Shown piece after piece: positions 36,824 to 48,796 of a stretch of 64,000 nucleotides of DNA. Source of the DNA: Strobilurus pachycystidiatus (taxonomy: Eukaryota; Basidiomycota; Agaricomycetes; Agaricales; Physalacriaceae); assembly GCA_019915135.1 (NCBI GenBank), contig JAHLMK010000003.1:2170001-2234000 (forward strand), given 5' to 3'. The translations under genes and the position numbers were made by a program. The stretch's first letter is position 1. The number at the start of each line of letters is the position of its first letter. Below the pieces are notes generated by a model. It did no database searches. It had not been told where the DNA came from and saw only the letters and a program-made list of their open reading frames with translations.

Positions 36824-37258
36824 GGGCATGGGATACTACTTTACTTGTCTATGCTACCTATGCTATGAATTCCCATGACATGCGAGGCAGCTGCACACAC
36901 AGTCCGTGTCTCTTTCTGCAGGCTTAGGCTATGATACGCCACACAGGTACAGTAGTCAATATGAGGGTGCATATTTTAATCCGAATTTACGTTGCCGTGT
37001 GATATTTTGCCCTATTCGGGCAAATGCCCTGCCCACGGAGTTGTCGATCTCTGGAGAGCTCAACAACAAGCGTTCCTTCTTCTCAGCCGTCGTCGTTTCC
37101 CCGCCCCCGCTCCCGCTCCCCGCCCCGGCGGACCTTATCGCTCGTTCTCGTCGCCGTCATTCACCGTTGCAACGCTGGCGCCAACACTTCTCTCCGTCTT
37201 CACGAGCAGACTGTCCAAGGCCCGGCCTGCGTCACCGCAACCGCCCGGGACACCGCCG
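36824..37258. other. Intergenic stretch (3' flank of RPS11, 5' region of PPZ)
   Basis: About 435 bp. The proximal part is the RPS11 3' flank. The distal part is C- and T-rich (about 37080-37150), typical of a fungal promoter or 5' leader. No extra gene seen, although open frames run into the phosphatase start. Confidence 0.4.
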
Positions 37259-38908
37259 ATGGGCCAGCAGCCGTCCAAAAAGGCCAAGAAGGGCGCGAAA
37301 GACAAGGAAAAGGACGGCGACGCTGTCTCTCCTGAGGCAGCGGCGCCGGACGGTGATGCATCGAGCACACCACAGCCTAGCCTGTCGCGGGCCACGGGCG
37401 CAGAACCCGCAAGGCTGCCAAACGGCATCGACCATCCTCCGTCCGCCAATGGCACGTCGGCCGGAGCACCGCCAGCCATCAGCGTGTCTGACGCAGACGG
37501 CGCTGTTTCCGGAAATGGCACGCCACACCCCTCTTCTAGCACTGAACAGACGCTGCCGGTGTCCATTACGCCACCTTCTCCGAAATCGGCCAGCGTGCCT
37601 CCGCCAAAGCCCTCACCTGCTCCCCTTGACATTTCTGCCACGCAGACCATCCTCTCCAATAACAATCCCTTCAGCCCGGGATCGGCTTCGAGCAATGGAT
37701 TCCAGAGCGAGTCCGCACCCAAGAATAACCCACGTCCATTCGACGTCGACGACATAATCCAGCGGCTATTGGATGTCGGATATACCGGCAAAATCAGCAA
37801 GTCTCTCTGCCTTAAAAACACAGAGATCTCTGCCATCTGTCTAGCCGCCCGCGAAGTCTTCCTCAGCCAGCCTACCCTTGTCGAACTCTCCCCACCCGTA
37901 AAGATTGTCGGTGACGTCCATGGCCAATACTCGGACCTCATTCGCTTGTTCGAAATGTGCGGTTTCCCTCCCGCAGCCAATTACCTCTTCCTGGGCGATT
38001 ATGTCGACCGTGGCAAACAAAGTCTCGAAACTATTCTCCTTCTCCTCTGCTACAAGATCAAGTACCCCGAGAACTTCTTCCTGCTGAGAGGCAATCACGA
38101 ATGCGCCAACGTCACACGAGGTAGGGCTACAATACAGGCTCGGTCTCCATCCCACGTCATTGACCAATATTTCTATTCAGTGTACGGGTTCTATGACGAG
38201 TGCAAACGACGGTGCAACATCAAGACATGGAAGACCTTTATCGACGTCTTCAACTGCCTACCCATAGCAGCTGTCGTCGCGTCAAAGATCTTCTGTGTAC
38301 ACGGTGGCCTATCTCCCTCGCTCCATTCTATGGAAGATATCAAGAGGATACAAAGGCCAACCGATGTTCCGGACTATGGTCTTCTCAACGACCTACTCTG
38401 GTCGGACCCATCGGATACAGCCCTAGACTGGGAGGACAATGAGAGAGGTGTCAGTTATTGTTTCGGCAAAGGCATCATCAACGAGTTCCTGGGACGCTAC
38501 GATATGGATCTAATATGTCGTGCACATATGGTCGTAGAGGATGGATACGAGTTTTGGAATGACCGGACGCTGGTGACTGTGTTTAGCGCGCCTAACTACT
38601 GTGGCGGTGAGTTCAATCAGTCTATCTATCCATCTGAGGCTGTGGTTGACAATTCTGACTGATGTAGAATTCGATAACTACGGTGCCTGTATGAGGTGAG
38701 TTGCTTGTTCTGCATGTACCGCGAGCTCACTAACTCTCGAGCAGCGTATCCGAAGATCTGCTATGTGCATTTGAGCTACTGAAGCCCTTGGATGGTGCAG
38801 CTTTACGAAAGGAGATGACGAAGGCCAAGCGGAAAAGGTACGAATACCCCTTGGCGCAGAATCTTGGCTGTCCATTAACATTCGCTTAGTATGATCACGG
38901 CAGCATGA
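37259..38908 (+). CDS. PPZ1: PPZ-type serine/threonine protein phosphatase
   Basis: Protein phosphatase Z, a PP1-related enzyme unique to fungi that controls cation homeostasis and the cell cycle. The N-terminus MGQQPSKK carries a Gly at position 2, a likely N-myristoylation site. A low-complexity tail of about 160 residues (Ser, Pro, Ala) precedes the catalytic domain. Catalytic motifs: [48 protein letters not shown] and [16 protein letters not shown]. The exons end at 38908 with KRKSMITAA. The 60-nt intron at 38121-38180 is open and a multiple of three, so retention would insert 20 residues. The [15 protein letters not shown] segment points to PPZ rather than PP1. Where PP1 has CKRRYNIK, this protein has CKRRCNIK. 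Confidence 0.9.
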
Positions 38909-39720
38909 ACTTCATGACCGACGAAATTCCGGGGGATATACGAATATAATAACGAGTCGTTTCTGGGCGGACCTTGATATCGTTGAGGAGGATCATGATC
39001 TGGGCGTTGATGAAGCACGGTATCAATCGGCGGTGGAGACTGTTTTGGCCTGGGACTACAATCTCTCTCCTCCCATCCCGCCCGATCCCCCATCCATTGT
39101 GTTACTCTCGTTCGCGCTGCCGTTCATTCTCATCTTGCATTTTGTAATTATACATACTTTTCCCGTTACGATATACTCTGGGATTGTCTTCCTCCTTGCT
39201 CCTCGTCGTCGTATTTGTCGATGTCTGTGTATAACTTTCCCACTCACTCATTCTCTCCTGGGTTCAAATTATTTATCTATATAATGAAAACCTTTCTGCG
39301 ATTTTCTCTTGGATCATTGGGATTACAGCAGAAATATCGTACGCTGTAGAGCAGGTGGATGAGTCGGATCAGTGTATTGTGAACATGGACGCGTCGCATA
39401 TTCAGATGTTTCTTGAGGTGTAAACTTCTTGGCACGAGAAAAGGTGTCGGGGGAGTCCGCGTCCTGTCCCAGACCACAAAATCAAAATCTGGATTTGCTC
39501 GAGGACACATCCATGTACGTCCAGAAAACCAGATAGGTGGCACAAAACAAGCAGTGGTGATTGCTTTGTAAAACAAGTCTTCATTAGATACATGCAGTTA
39601 GATAACGAGTGGATAGAACGGAAGATAGAGGATACACAGAGAAGATAAGGCGCTACAAATAATAGGAATACAGTAACAGACATGGTATATGAGGTGATGA
39701 AGTGATGGTCAGAATCTGTC
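38909..39720. other. Convergent 3' intergenic region
   Basis: About 810 bp between the PPZ stop and the arrestin-like stop. Holds both 3' flanks. No domain-bearing exon or RNA gene found. Confidence 0.45.
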
Positions 39721-41321
39721 TTAGACCGGTACAACGGGGCAGAAATTCATGTATCGCAATCCTTCACAAAGGTCTCTGGTGGCACGCGAGGTATCATACG
39801 CTGGAGGTGCGTAGATCTGAGCACGCGGACCTTTCGCGTGCATGGTCGCTATTTTCACAGGAATGACGGCGAGAGGCTTTGGATCATGCGGGGTCAATCC
39901 GAGTGAGGCAAATGGGCTGAGGACAACGAAATACTAGGTCAAAGTCATGTCAGTGAATGTACTTGTGCCGAAGTACTTAGTGAACTCACGGAAACGCTAA
40001 AAGATCCAATGTTGGAAGACGATCGAAGGTCCTTCCCCAGTCGAATCTCGCCCTCCAAGAAACGGCATTGAGGCGTATTCTGGGCACTGTTCGAGAGCCA
40101 CCAAGTAGCGGTTCCGACGGTGTCCACAGAGTTCCTCTCCTTTCCCTTGTTTGAGATGTACCTCACACATCTCTGCAAGGAAACATCTATGGATCCAGGC
40201 GAACACAGACCGTCCAGAGCGAGCGAGTTCTGCCCCTCCAATCGGAGCATACACGGAATGGCACTGCCTCGCGTATAACAAAGCTGTGATGGTGATAAGC
40301 GACGAACGAAAGTGCGACGAAAGAAGCCGACGCTTACGGGTTTGGGTACAGAGAACTACGAGAGGTACAGATGAGAACATAGCATCGAGACGTCCACGAG
40401 AGTATACTCACAATGCAGTCAATGTCGACGGGACTCATCTTCATAAGCCCTTGCAACCTGATGTGGTCACTAGAATGCCATCCTTGAGGATCGGCATCGG
40501 GCCCGGAGAGAGGTAGATTGTGCGCATATGCATACTGGCGCAGAATTGAGGGAGCCTCAGGCCGCGTACTGGGTACATAGCCGAACGCAGTCGTGATACT
40601 TGAATATGGTGTCAGCACGGATAGTCAGAAAAGTTACTGAACTTACTGGCTGTCTGATCTCAGCTTCCCACGAGAGAACGTCGCCGTGATGTCGTAGCGG
40701 ATAGTGACATGTGCCTCCTTTTCCAGGAACGTCTCGGGTAAGGAGAACGTCTGAGCACCGACATCTATAGTTCGGCGCAACGAGACTGAGAACGGAAGAG
40801 TATGGTGTCCGTTCAATTTGTTGGGCGAGGGACTGCGATTCTCACTGGAGGACTTGCCCCAGAGTAGAGTAGATATGTCGAGGAAGGTCACAGTGTCATC
40901 CGAATAGGCTCCAGTGATGATACGACCCGTTACCTGGAAAAGATGTGAGCCCAATTGATCTAGATTCCAGGCAGGAAATTACCCGTATGGTGACGGCAGA
41001 TATCGAGTCGCCTCGTTCGACGTTGAGCTCGAGAGAACCCTTGATTGTTTCTTTCTCGTAGATTGTGGGCAAGGATTTCGCCGACTTGGCACTGCTCAAG
41101 ACTTTAAGAGTTGCCCAGGCCTTCCCGCTGCTGCCAGTGATACGGAATAGATGTTCGGTCGGCTCTCGCGAGGTACGAGGGGAGGTACCCAAGGGAGAGT
41201 ACGCAGGAAGGTCCTGGCTAGCCTGCGCAGCAGCAGCACCAGAGTATCTGCAGTACCGGGGAGGAGATACCGCGTCCATGGGAGATGGTTGATGAGGAAA
41301 GAACATCCATTTCGCAGGCAT
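39721..41321 (-). CDS. Arrestin-fold protein (alpha-arrestin-like)
   Basis: Minus-strand gene of about six exons. The pattern is of an arrestin-like adaptor, often linking permeases to ubiquitin ligases. N-terminal domain: LELNVERGDSISAVTIRV then VTGRIITGAYSDDTVTFLDIS. Middle: HTLPFSVSLRRTIDV, AHVTIRYDITATFSRG, SSDHIRLQGLMKMSPVDIDC. C-terminal domain: YTRGSAIPCMLRLEGQNSL, then SIDVSLQRCVRY and GSFSVSYFVVLSPF. The last exon ends CPVVPV. The start is uncertain; ATG at 41321 gives an N-terminal stretch of low complexity with Pro and Ala. I see no clear PPxY motif. Confident of the fold, less of the role. Confidence 0.7.
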
Positions 41322-41640
41322 ATATGTATCCTGCAAGTGCGACAAGGTAAGATCCAAATTGGGCTTCCATCACAGGTGAACCGTGCTCAGAACCGTGATG
41401 GCAGAACAACATTAAAGACGCTTGTTCCGCTTTGGGAGGGTAGATTCAGATCACCTTTTTAGGGAATACCGTGGTCACCTGACTGAAGACTCTGCAATAC
41501 TCGTCGATACGCGAGGCAAGCTCCTGAGACCTGCTGCATGAGTATTTATCTCTGTTTTCCTTATTCTGTGAATTGGTACCGTATAATCTGCAGCAGCAAG
41601 TACAACTTCTCCCGACGATACCGTACACACCACTGTACTT
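41322..41640. other. Short intergenic stretch
   Basis: About 320 bp upstream of the arrestin-like gene and downstream of the MYND gene. No gene signal. An exon upstream of 41321 for the arrestin-like gene cannot be excluded, since an acceptor-like site lies near 41332 on the minus strand. Confidence 0.35.
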
Positions 41641-43913
41641 CTATAGATCGATATCGTGTCCCAGCCTCGCTGCCATTTGCTTGACTATCAGCCTAGCCTT
41701 GAAGAGGTCCACATTATCAATGCTTCTGTTCCTGTAATCTTCCGCGTCCTTCAAAAGCTCTTCATCTGGGTCGTCAAGGGGATTCCGGAATGTATAGTCG
41801 CCGCTGTGCCAGAAATCGCCAGTAACAACGGAGGTGACGAGTTGGCAGCCAATCCCATTGCTGATTTTGCTCTGTATGAGTGTGAACTTGCCCGGATTTT
41901 GTCTCGCCCTCTCGACGAATGTATCATTCCGGGCTTCGGCATTTGCACTTCCGTTCATCTGTGGCTGTTGTTTCTTTTCGTAGTCGGAGAGAAGGATTAG
42001 GCTATACTCTGGCGGAAGGCGATAGTAGTTGATGCAAATGATGAAGTCGGACTCCTTGACACCAGGATATTCCTTGGCAGCGAGTCGGCGAAGATACGGA
42101 AGGTGGTGGTGCGCATCTCTGGTGGCAAGATCATGAAAGAAGGCTTTGGCACGTTGACGGGTCAGATTCTGAGCTAGAAAGCACGAATCTCATGCAACTC
42201 ACCTGCATCGCCTTTTGATATGGACTGCTGTTTTCCCTCTGGAGCAAATCCATCAGTTGCCGTCAGTTTCGATCAAAGCTACGCACCTCTTCGCTCCTGT
42301 TGCTTCAGTTTGCACGTAGCCTTGTGTCCACCCTCCTTCCAAGCTAAGGCCTGACACTCCTTAGAGCAGTACAGCGTCGTTTCACAGCCAGAGCATTTCT
42401 TGAAATTGTTCTTCGCATCAATCTTCTGGCACTAGAACGAGTGTGAGTTGCTAATACTCGAATGATAGACACCTATTCTCACCTTCACGTTGTCACAAGT
42501 CATAGCTTTACCCTTGACTGCAGCCGCATGAAGAGCAACCAGCTGGCGCTCGATAGCAAAGCCATGAAACTTGTCCCATACGTCCTTCGCTATACTTGTT
42601 CGTACGCGGTTTCGATGCGGTAGCTTGGAATTATCGATCACTTTCAGCGTCCTACCAAAGTCTTAATGAACGGAAGCGACAGAGAATATTGACCGCACCC
42701 ATCAACGGCATTGACAACCGAACGATAGACCATGTATCGAGGCACGATGTCTTCCACAAGCCGGTTGATTGACGTCAAGTCATACGGGTCTAGCTTGCCA
42801 AAGTGAGGACTGGCATCGACCCATGCGACCAACATTCCTGCGTTCAATCCTTGAATAACCCAACTGAAGCCATCGGTAGACTCCAGACAGTTCCCAAGGT
42901 ATCCAAGGGCACTGACCAAGACATTCAGCAAGCCATCGCAGCCACCCGCGTTGAGTCGCTGCGACATAGATACCGCAACCTTGGCGGTGACGTTCACTAT
43001 GTTCGCAGATAGGAAGTGATTTCGCAGAGCATGTGTTTCGTCGCGACAGAGATGACCAATAAGATCGAGATAGACAGCGAGGCGTGTATCGTTGAGTTTA
43101 GGAGCATTGAGGGCCGTTTTGAGACGCGACATGGCAAGCTTGACTACCTTTTCTGCATCACCACCGCCTGCTCTCACGACGCGATCCAAATAGTTGTCAA
43201 TGCCGTCGAAAATCATGGCATCGAGGCAAGCAGAAGGTGTCGGAACATCTTCCGAAAGCACTGCAAAATTGGTGTGGAGATCTTCCCCAACCCATAACTG
43301 GGTGGCGATTTCGACTGTGCCTTTTGTTCTGACCATCGCGTGGCGAACCGAATCAGTACGAGAGACTGAGTACCAAGCACCGCAGACAACGTCTGCTGTC
43401 ATCCGGACTGACTGGGGCGTAGCGTCTACGGATTGAACGCGTGATGCAATCATGTATGCGCTCCATTTGAAGAGATTGGGCCAACCGTCAAGCAGTTGTT
43501 TTTCGTATGGGTGACCGTCGTGCAGGACATTGACTAGCTTCGAGATACCCACGAGAGACATAAACGCACGGTCGCAGGCCGGTGTGCGTTCGTAGGTCAA
43601 TCGCGTGAGATCAGTGGGCGGTTCTTTGCTCAGATGAAGATACCAGACGTCGATCAGTCCCATGGAAAGCAAATCGGGTGACTGTGTGTATAACTTAGTG
43701 TCGTACGAGAAGATGGTAGCGCACATACTGCCAGCCACAGATTAGCCAAGTCTCTCAGAGCCATCAGATCGCCTTTCCGAGCATTATCGATCACCTATCG
43801 AGAGCAAAGATGGAAGCCGTTAGATGTACGATTGTGAGACTACTTAGATAGTAATTAACCTTCTTGGGATTTTGACGCAGCAGTTGTAGAGACCTCTCGA
43901 CGCTGAAGCTCAT
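41641..43913 (-). CDS. MYND-type zinc-finger protein
   Basis: Starts MSFSVERSLQLLRQN at 43913. A large helical region follows (about 43700-42650: LLSMGLIDVWYLHLS, AMVRTKGTVEIATQLW, GLLNVLVSALGYLGNCLES), resembling an armadillo-like or unrecognised helical repeat. The MYND finger is split by an intron at about 42433-42482: CDNVKC, CSGC, CSKEC, then HKATC. A charged C-terminus with LYCSKECQALAWK-type spacing follows and then the exons to 41641. MYND fingers usually mediate protein binding or act in chromatin regulators. This architecture (helical domain then MYND then a tail) is common in Agaricomycetes, with function unknown. One exon join near 43685-43738 relies on splice signals. Confidence 0.75.
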
Positions 43914-44278
43914 CGTTGTTTCTCCCGCGAAAATCGCAGGCAGCTCTTGGACGCAGGAGTTTAGAAGAGATGGGCCATTTCAAATAATGCGATCATTGTT
44001 ATGCGACGCCATGCCGCTCGCTGCCGTCTCGGCACTCATAAGAGTCGGGCGACGCGCGCTGGAGATGCGGGCCCACATGAGAGATTATGGCAGCGCTCGC
44101 TGCGCGTCCTAGGCTAGTCTGTAATCCTGTGTGGCCGAACGCGATCGACCTGAGGCCACTTCGCGAGGACTGTCCGCTACATGTACTTGTTGTTCTATGG
44201 GCACTCAGTAAGTCTCTCACAACCTTTTCTGTTGAATTATTGCATGTCAAGTATCGTACATCGTGGCGAGTAACGGGA
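43914..44278. other. Intergenic stretch
   Basis: About 365 bp between the MYND start and the stop of the transporter; both genes are on the minus strand. Nothing recognised. Confidence 0.4.
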
Positions 44279-45756
44279 TTAGTGCGCTTTAAACATATTG
44301 TACGCTAGCATGCCAAATGCTAACACGATAACACTCGATCCGACTACACTGCCGGTTGTTATCGCCTGGATGCCGGCCCCCCAGAGGATGTCCGCTATAA
44401 AGACGAGGACGATGGTCAAGAGACCACCGACTGAGGTTATTATAGGACCCCACATGGCAAGGAGGATCTAAGGCCGAAGTCAAAATGACACCAGCTGATG
44501 AGTACTTGTAGAAGCCTACCATGAAGCCCGAGTTGAAGATAACACCACTGAACGCGATGGCCGCAATACCTAAGATTGTGGCCCATTTATCGGGCACGAC
44601 AAAGGTCTCTAGTTCGAGATAGTGCAGGATGGGTATGAATGTCCACAAGACAGAGAAGGTACAGACGCCGATGGACGAGGTCAGAAAGTTTGGGTGAAAT
44701 CCAAAGGGCGGGGCTTGGGCGGGGTGGGATTCCTTCGTCTGTGACCCTCCAATGGACTCCAATCCATCTTCTTCTGTGTCCTCTAAAGGCTCGTACAATC
44801 CCTCTGAGAGGAGTTCCGGATCTGAGGGCAATGCGGCGTACTTTTTGTACATGACCTGGTACAAGGCGTAGATGATGGAGGCAAGGAGCGTCAGCAGATC
44901 TCCGATGAGAGGCGCTGTGGGTCCCGGCATGACTTGTGCGGTTTCCGTAGGGTCATCAGATGTGGGCGCTGATGTACTCCCGCCGTACACGACGATGAGC
45001 ACACCAACAGTTGCCAAGATGACTGCCAGCAGTCTCCGGGACTCCCATTGTAGATGGAACACTCGAACGGATATTAAATACGCAAAGAAAGCGTTGGTGT
45101 TCCAGATGGCTATACAGAATGAATTGAACACCGTGTAGGCACGGAACTGGAGAAACAAGCCCACCGGTTACGTCACTAACACTGGTGCAGAAGGTCATTT
45201 ACTTAGCGGTCTATGGGTACACATGAAGACTGACTTACTTACGACGCAAGGGTTATCGAAGCGAACCACAAAAGACCCGGGGTGTTGCAGACGGTCGTGA
45301 GGATCAAAATGAAACGAGCGAACCGAAAGTAAGGAAACCTTGATTGTGTGTGAGGCGGGGAGGTGGGAGGACGCATGTGGCCTGAGATCGCTTCGAATAG
45401 CCCTCTCATTAGAGACCTGGTAGAGTAGGACGACGTAGTCTTGAGGTAAAGCACATGTAGTGGGAATATGATGGCAAACGAGGAATGGACAACATAACTG
45501 GAAGGATTGGGGATGAGTTCGCAAGGCAAAGCATGAGATTGTAGGAGTCCCACAATATAAAGAAAGGCTTCCTATATCCGAGCGTCGTTTGCACGTACTA
45601 AGAGCGATAAGAACGAGATACGGAATTTTGAGAAGATGTGTTGCTCACCTGCGTCATCTCGCTCTCGACGACAAAGGCAATGAGCATGGCGACGAACACA
45701 ACGATGGAAAAGGTGCGGCCGACATGGGGCAGAGATGGTGACAATTCATGGGTCAT
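44279..45756 (-). CDS. SLC35F-like drug/metabolite-type transporter
   Basis: Member of the DMT superfamily (SLC35F/EamA-like, related to yeast YML018C and Thi74). Multi-exon; starts MTHELSPSLPHV at 45756. Hydrophobic helices are visible in pairs: TFSIVVFVAMLIAF, SSFAIIFPLHVLYL, RFARFILILTTVC, ILATVGVLIVVYGG, LIGDLLTLLASIIYALYQVM, ATILGIAAIAFSGVIF, and the last exon with GGLLTIVLVFIADILWGAG and SVIVLAFGMLAYNMF, ending FKAH and a stop at 44279. The long cytosolic loop between helices 6 and 7 is acidic (LEDTEEDGLESI). Substrate unknown. The frame is continuous when the intron at about 44470-44520 is removed. Confidence 0.8.
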
Positions 45757-46168
45757 CTAGATGGACGTTAGAAGAGAAAGCCGCGTTACCTGGCCTAAGA
45801 CTCTGACAGTGACTCTGCTAGATCGCGGAGACGTCATGTGATTGGCGACCGCTTGGCCGCGCTTAACTTAGACTAAGTAAGACTTAACTTTGAGTTTCAC
45901 GGCAGGAGCATGCACGGTGCTACTTATGGTGCTGCGCGAGCCCTTGACTGCCGTGCTCAATTTGCGGTCGAACTATCAGGCTCTAGAACATCGGCAGACT
46001 ACCTGACCGTTTTGCTCGGAGATTCTGACTATGCTTCCAGACCAGAGGCTCCCAACTGTACATGTGTTGCGGTAAGTAATTTGTAAAGTACAAGCAGCAG
46101 TAGCGGCTCATCATTATAGTATTATAGATTACTTTCAGGTATCCAATGTCCCGGTATATGCAATTTAA
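45757..46168. other. Intergenic stretch
   Basis: About 410 bp between two minus-strand genes. It shows a short palindromic AGTCTAAG/CTTAGACT-like run near 45870. No gene recognised. Confidence 0.35.
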
Positions 46169-48644
46169 CTATAAAGGTAGGTCACGCCGTCGTTTCGCTC
46201 GCACCCACCAGTAGCGAGCAAGTATCAAGTACGCCGCCATGTCAAGGACAACCAAGGCAAGGACGACTCCAAAGGCGTTGTAAGGATAAGCCGGTGTAAG
46301 ACCATTGGCGGGAACGGTAACGTTGATAGACATAACACCTGCAACCATCAACTAAATCATTGACAATTGCAGAGAATGTTGACATACCGACGACAGGTTG
46401 CATGCACAGAACACCAACACTGACCACCGTCAGAAACATGAGCGCCTTATCAATTCCAGACTTTGCCATCTGCGCAGTCGTCCGCAACTGGGACAAGTAC
46501 AGAGGGTGAGACTGAAATTCGAGATGTTAAGGCGTCTAGAAGCTTTAATCAAGTGTGCAAATACCTGGCTTAACATGCGCTCATAATGGGCCATAGAATG
46601 TTGTAGCGTGAGAATATGGTCTGGGCGTACAATATCAGCAATGCCAACAGGAAGGGATGCGCTGACTTGGGAATACAACTCACCATGCACGTCTCCAAGG
46701 TAAATGGCGATATCCATGGCCTCATCGCGCTTCTCCTCAGGAGCCAAAGACCCGGTCAGTAACAAGCGTTTCCTGATCTGCAGCACAATGTCCGATTTCA
46801 CAGCCAGCAAGCGTGTCAAGGATGTAACCAGCCGTCTTGCCTTGGCCATTCGACGAAGGGTTGACGAAGTCGGGCTCGACTTTTCGTCTGTGTCGTGCTC
46901 ATGGGCCTTTGGGAGACTCTTTTTCCAGAACCGCCGAAACCTCCGAAGCAAAATGTGAAGCGGTGGACGAGGGAGCACGAACTGGGTCGCCCTGCTCTTG
47001 CGACTCTCCTTTTCAGATATCTTGTCGGACACGTCAACGCTCGGAGTATCCTTTTCACTGAGTGTCTGATCCGATGCTGGTGCTGGTGGGACCGCTGGCG
47101 CTTTACTGCCGCCTTGCGACTTAGAGGTCTCGTCATCCTTGATTAGGCCATCCTGGAGGACCAACTCTTCGATAGCAACGACCTCTTTCTCTATCTCTTC
47201 CAGGAAAGGGAAGAATGAATCCACGACGGAGTCAAGAAGGCCATGAGCAATCCAGGCTAAACATAGTCAGATGAAGGTCCTCACGTACATCATATTGTGA
47301 CTCACAGGAAGATAGACTTTGGCCACCCTCCAGCATGAAGAGGCGATTTCGCACTCGATCAGTATGCTCTGCAATGCGTTGAGTCGTTGCAACCTCTGTG
47401 TACGAAGGGCCTGACCTGACATATCCGTGAAATGAAACTGATACATGAAACTTGTAAGTGCTTGAGTTCCAAAAGCAGACGACGTACGTACACTGCATAT
47501 CCCTTCATTGAAAACAACAAGGTAAAGATTTGCTTCGCCGAGTATGCCTTCGTCTGGGCGATTGAAAGCATAAGCGTTTCCTTTCTCGTTTCTAGCCGCA
47601 AGTCTCTCATGCAGTTGCTTGCCCTCTATGGCACGGAAGGATATGAAATAATAACCTAATTTAGGAAAAACCTCGACTTTTTCGCGAGGATCTTGTTGTA
47701 AGATGTCCTCCAATGTCAGGGGATGCAGATGAAGTAGCTGAGAAACAAACATGAACACAAGTAGAGGGCGACGCAGTTTGACCGACCTTCCCAATAGCAT
47801 GCATGTCGGCAGAGGTTGGTGACGCCACATCGAGATACCAAGTCTTGGCAGCAAGATTAGAGACGTCCAGCGCAACTCGAGGTTCCCTTGATTTGCCTTT
47901 CCTGGACCTGCTGCGAGCACGGTTGAGATCAGTGAATGACGCGGGGCGACTGGGGATCTTTAATGATTCCGGGAGCATAAAGTCTTGGTGCAGGAGCGGA
48001 GATGGGGATGGGGATCTGATGGTACGAGAACGTTCCTGGTGGCGCCGCGCCTTGGATGCCTTTCTGAGGGCGCTGTCGAGCTGGCCGAGGACAAATGGTA
48101 GGGAAGAGCTGAGTGTTACTCGTTGCGGGTTTCCCGCATTGTCCTGTGGGTCCTCGGCAGAGACAAAGGCACGGTACGCAGGTGGAAGGTATAAGCAGAA
48201 TTGGCGAGGCGCTTGTCGCAGCTCCTCTCTAGCTTTAATCAAACTGATTCGTGCCGCAATGTCCCTCTCCGACTGGTCACTATGAAAGTTCCCCATGCTT
48301 GGTCGCCGTTTGCGCCGCCGCGCCATATGAGATCTCGATTGCGTCTGAATGGATGATTTGGAGGAGGAGGATGAGGAGGAGGAAGACGAGGAGTTTCCTC
48401 TAGCCCAATGAGTGAGTGCATGTTCGAGGACGTTCGCAATGGCTCCCAGGCGAGCAACACCAAGAAACGACCCAGACGATGACGATGAGCTGGACGACGA
48501 AGAGGAGAGGGAGCTCTGGCGCGGGGAAGGCGGAGCAGAGCCACGGTAAATGTCGTCGTTCTCGTCATCATCAGTGTCGTGTTCATTGACGCTGCGCGCA
48601 TCGGCAAGCTGCGGAAACGTCGGGACGGCCTCTGGCAGAGACAT
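46169..48644 (-). CDS. CorA/Mnr2-like magnesium transporter with altered GMN motif
   Basis: Fungal CorA-type Mg2+ channel of the Mnr2/Alr group. Five or more exons. The N-terminus (about 200 residues) is Ser-rich with two poly-Ser runs. Then LDVSNLAAKTWYLDVASPT, HPLTLEDILQQDPREKVEVF, YYFISFRAIEGKQ, and the long helical stretch with RNRLFML-like segments. The two C-terminal helices follow: MFLTVVSVGVLCMQPVVG and GVVLALVVLDMAAYLILA. The loop between them normally carries the signature Gly-Met-Asn; here the spliced reading is VVGVMSINVTVPANG, so the GMN tripeptide is absent. Spliced length is about 770 residues. Mnr2-type proteins act in the vacuole, inferred. Confidence 0.8.
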
Positions 48645-48796
48645 ACTCGGTAAGCCGTGGCTGCGTGTGGCTGCCAGAGCCAGGCAGGACGCCTAGAGTG
48701 ACATGTACTGGGAGTAGCGGAGCAAGCGAGATGATCGACTTCCGATCAAATTTCGGGACCCTGTATTTTGAATTTTCGACTTTCACCATCACCATC

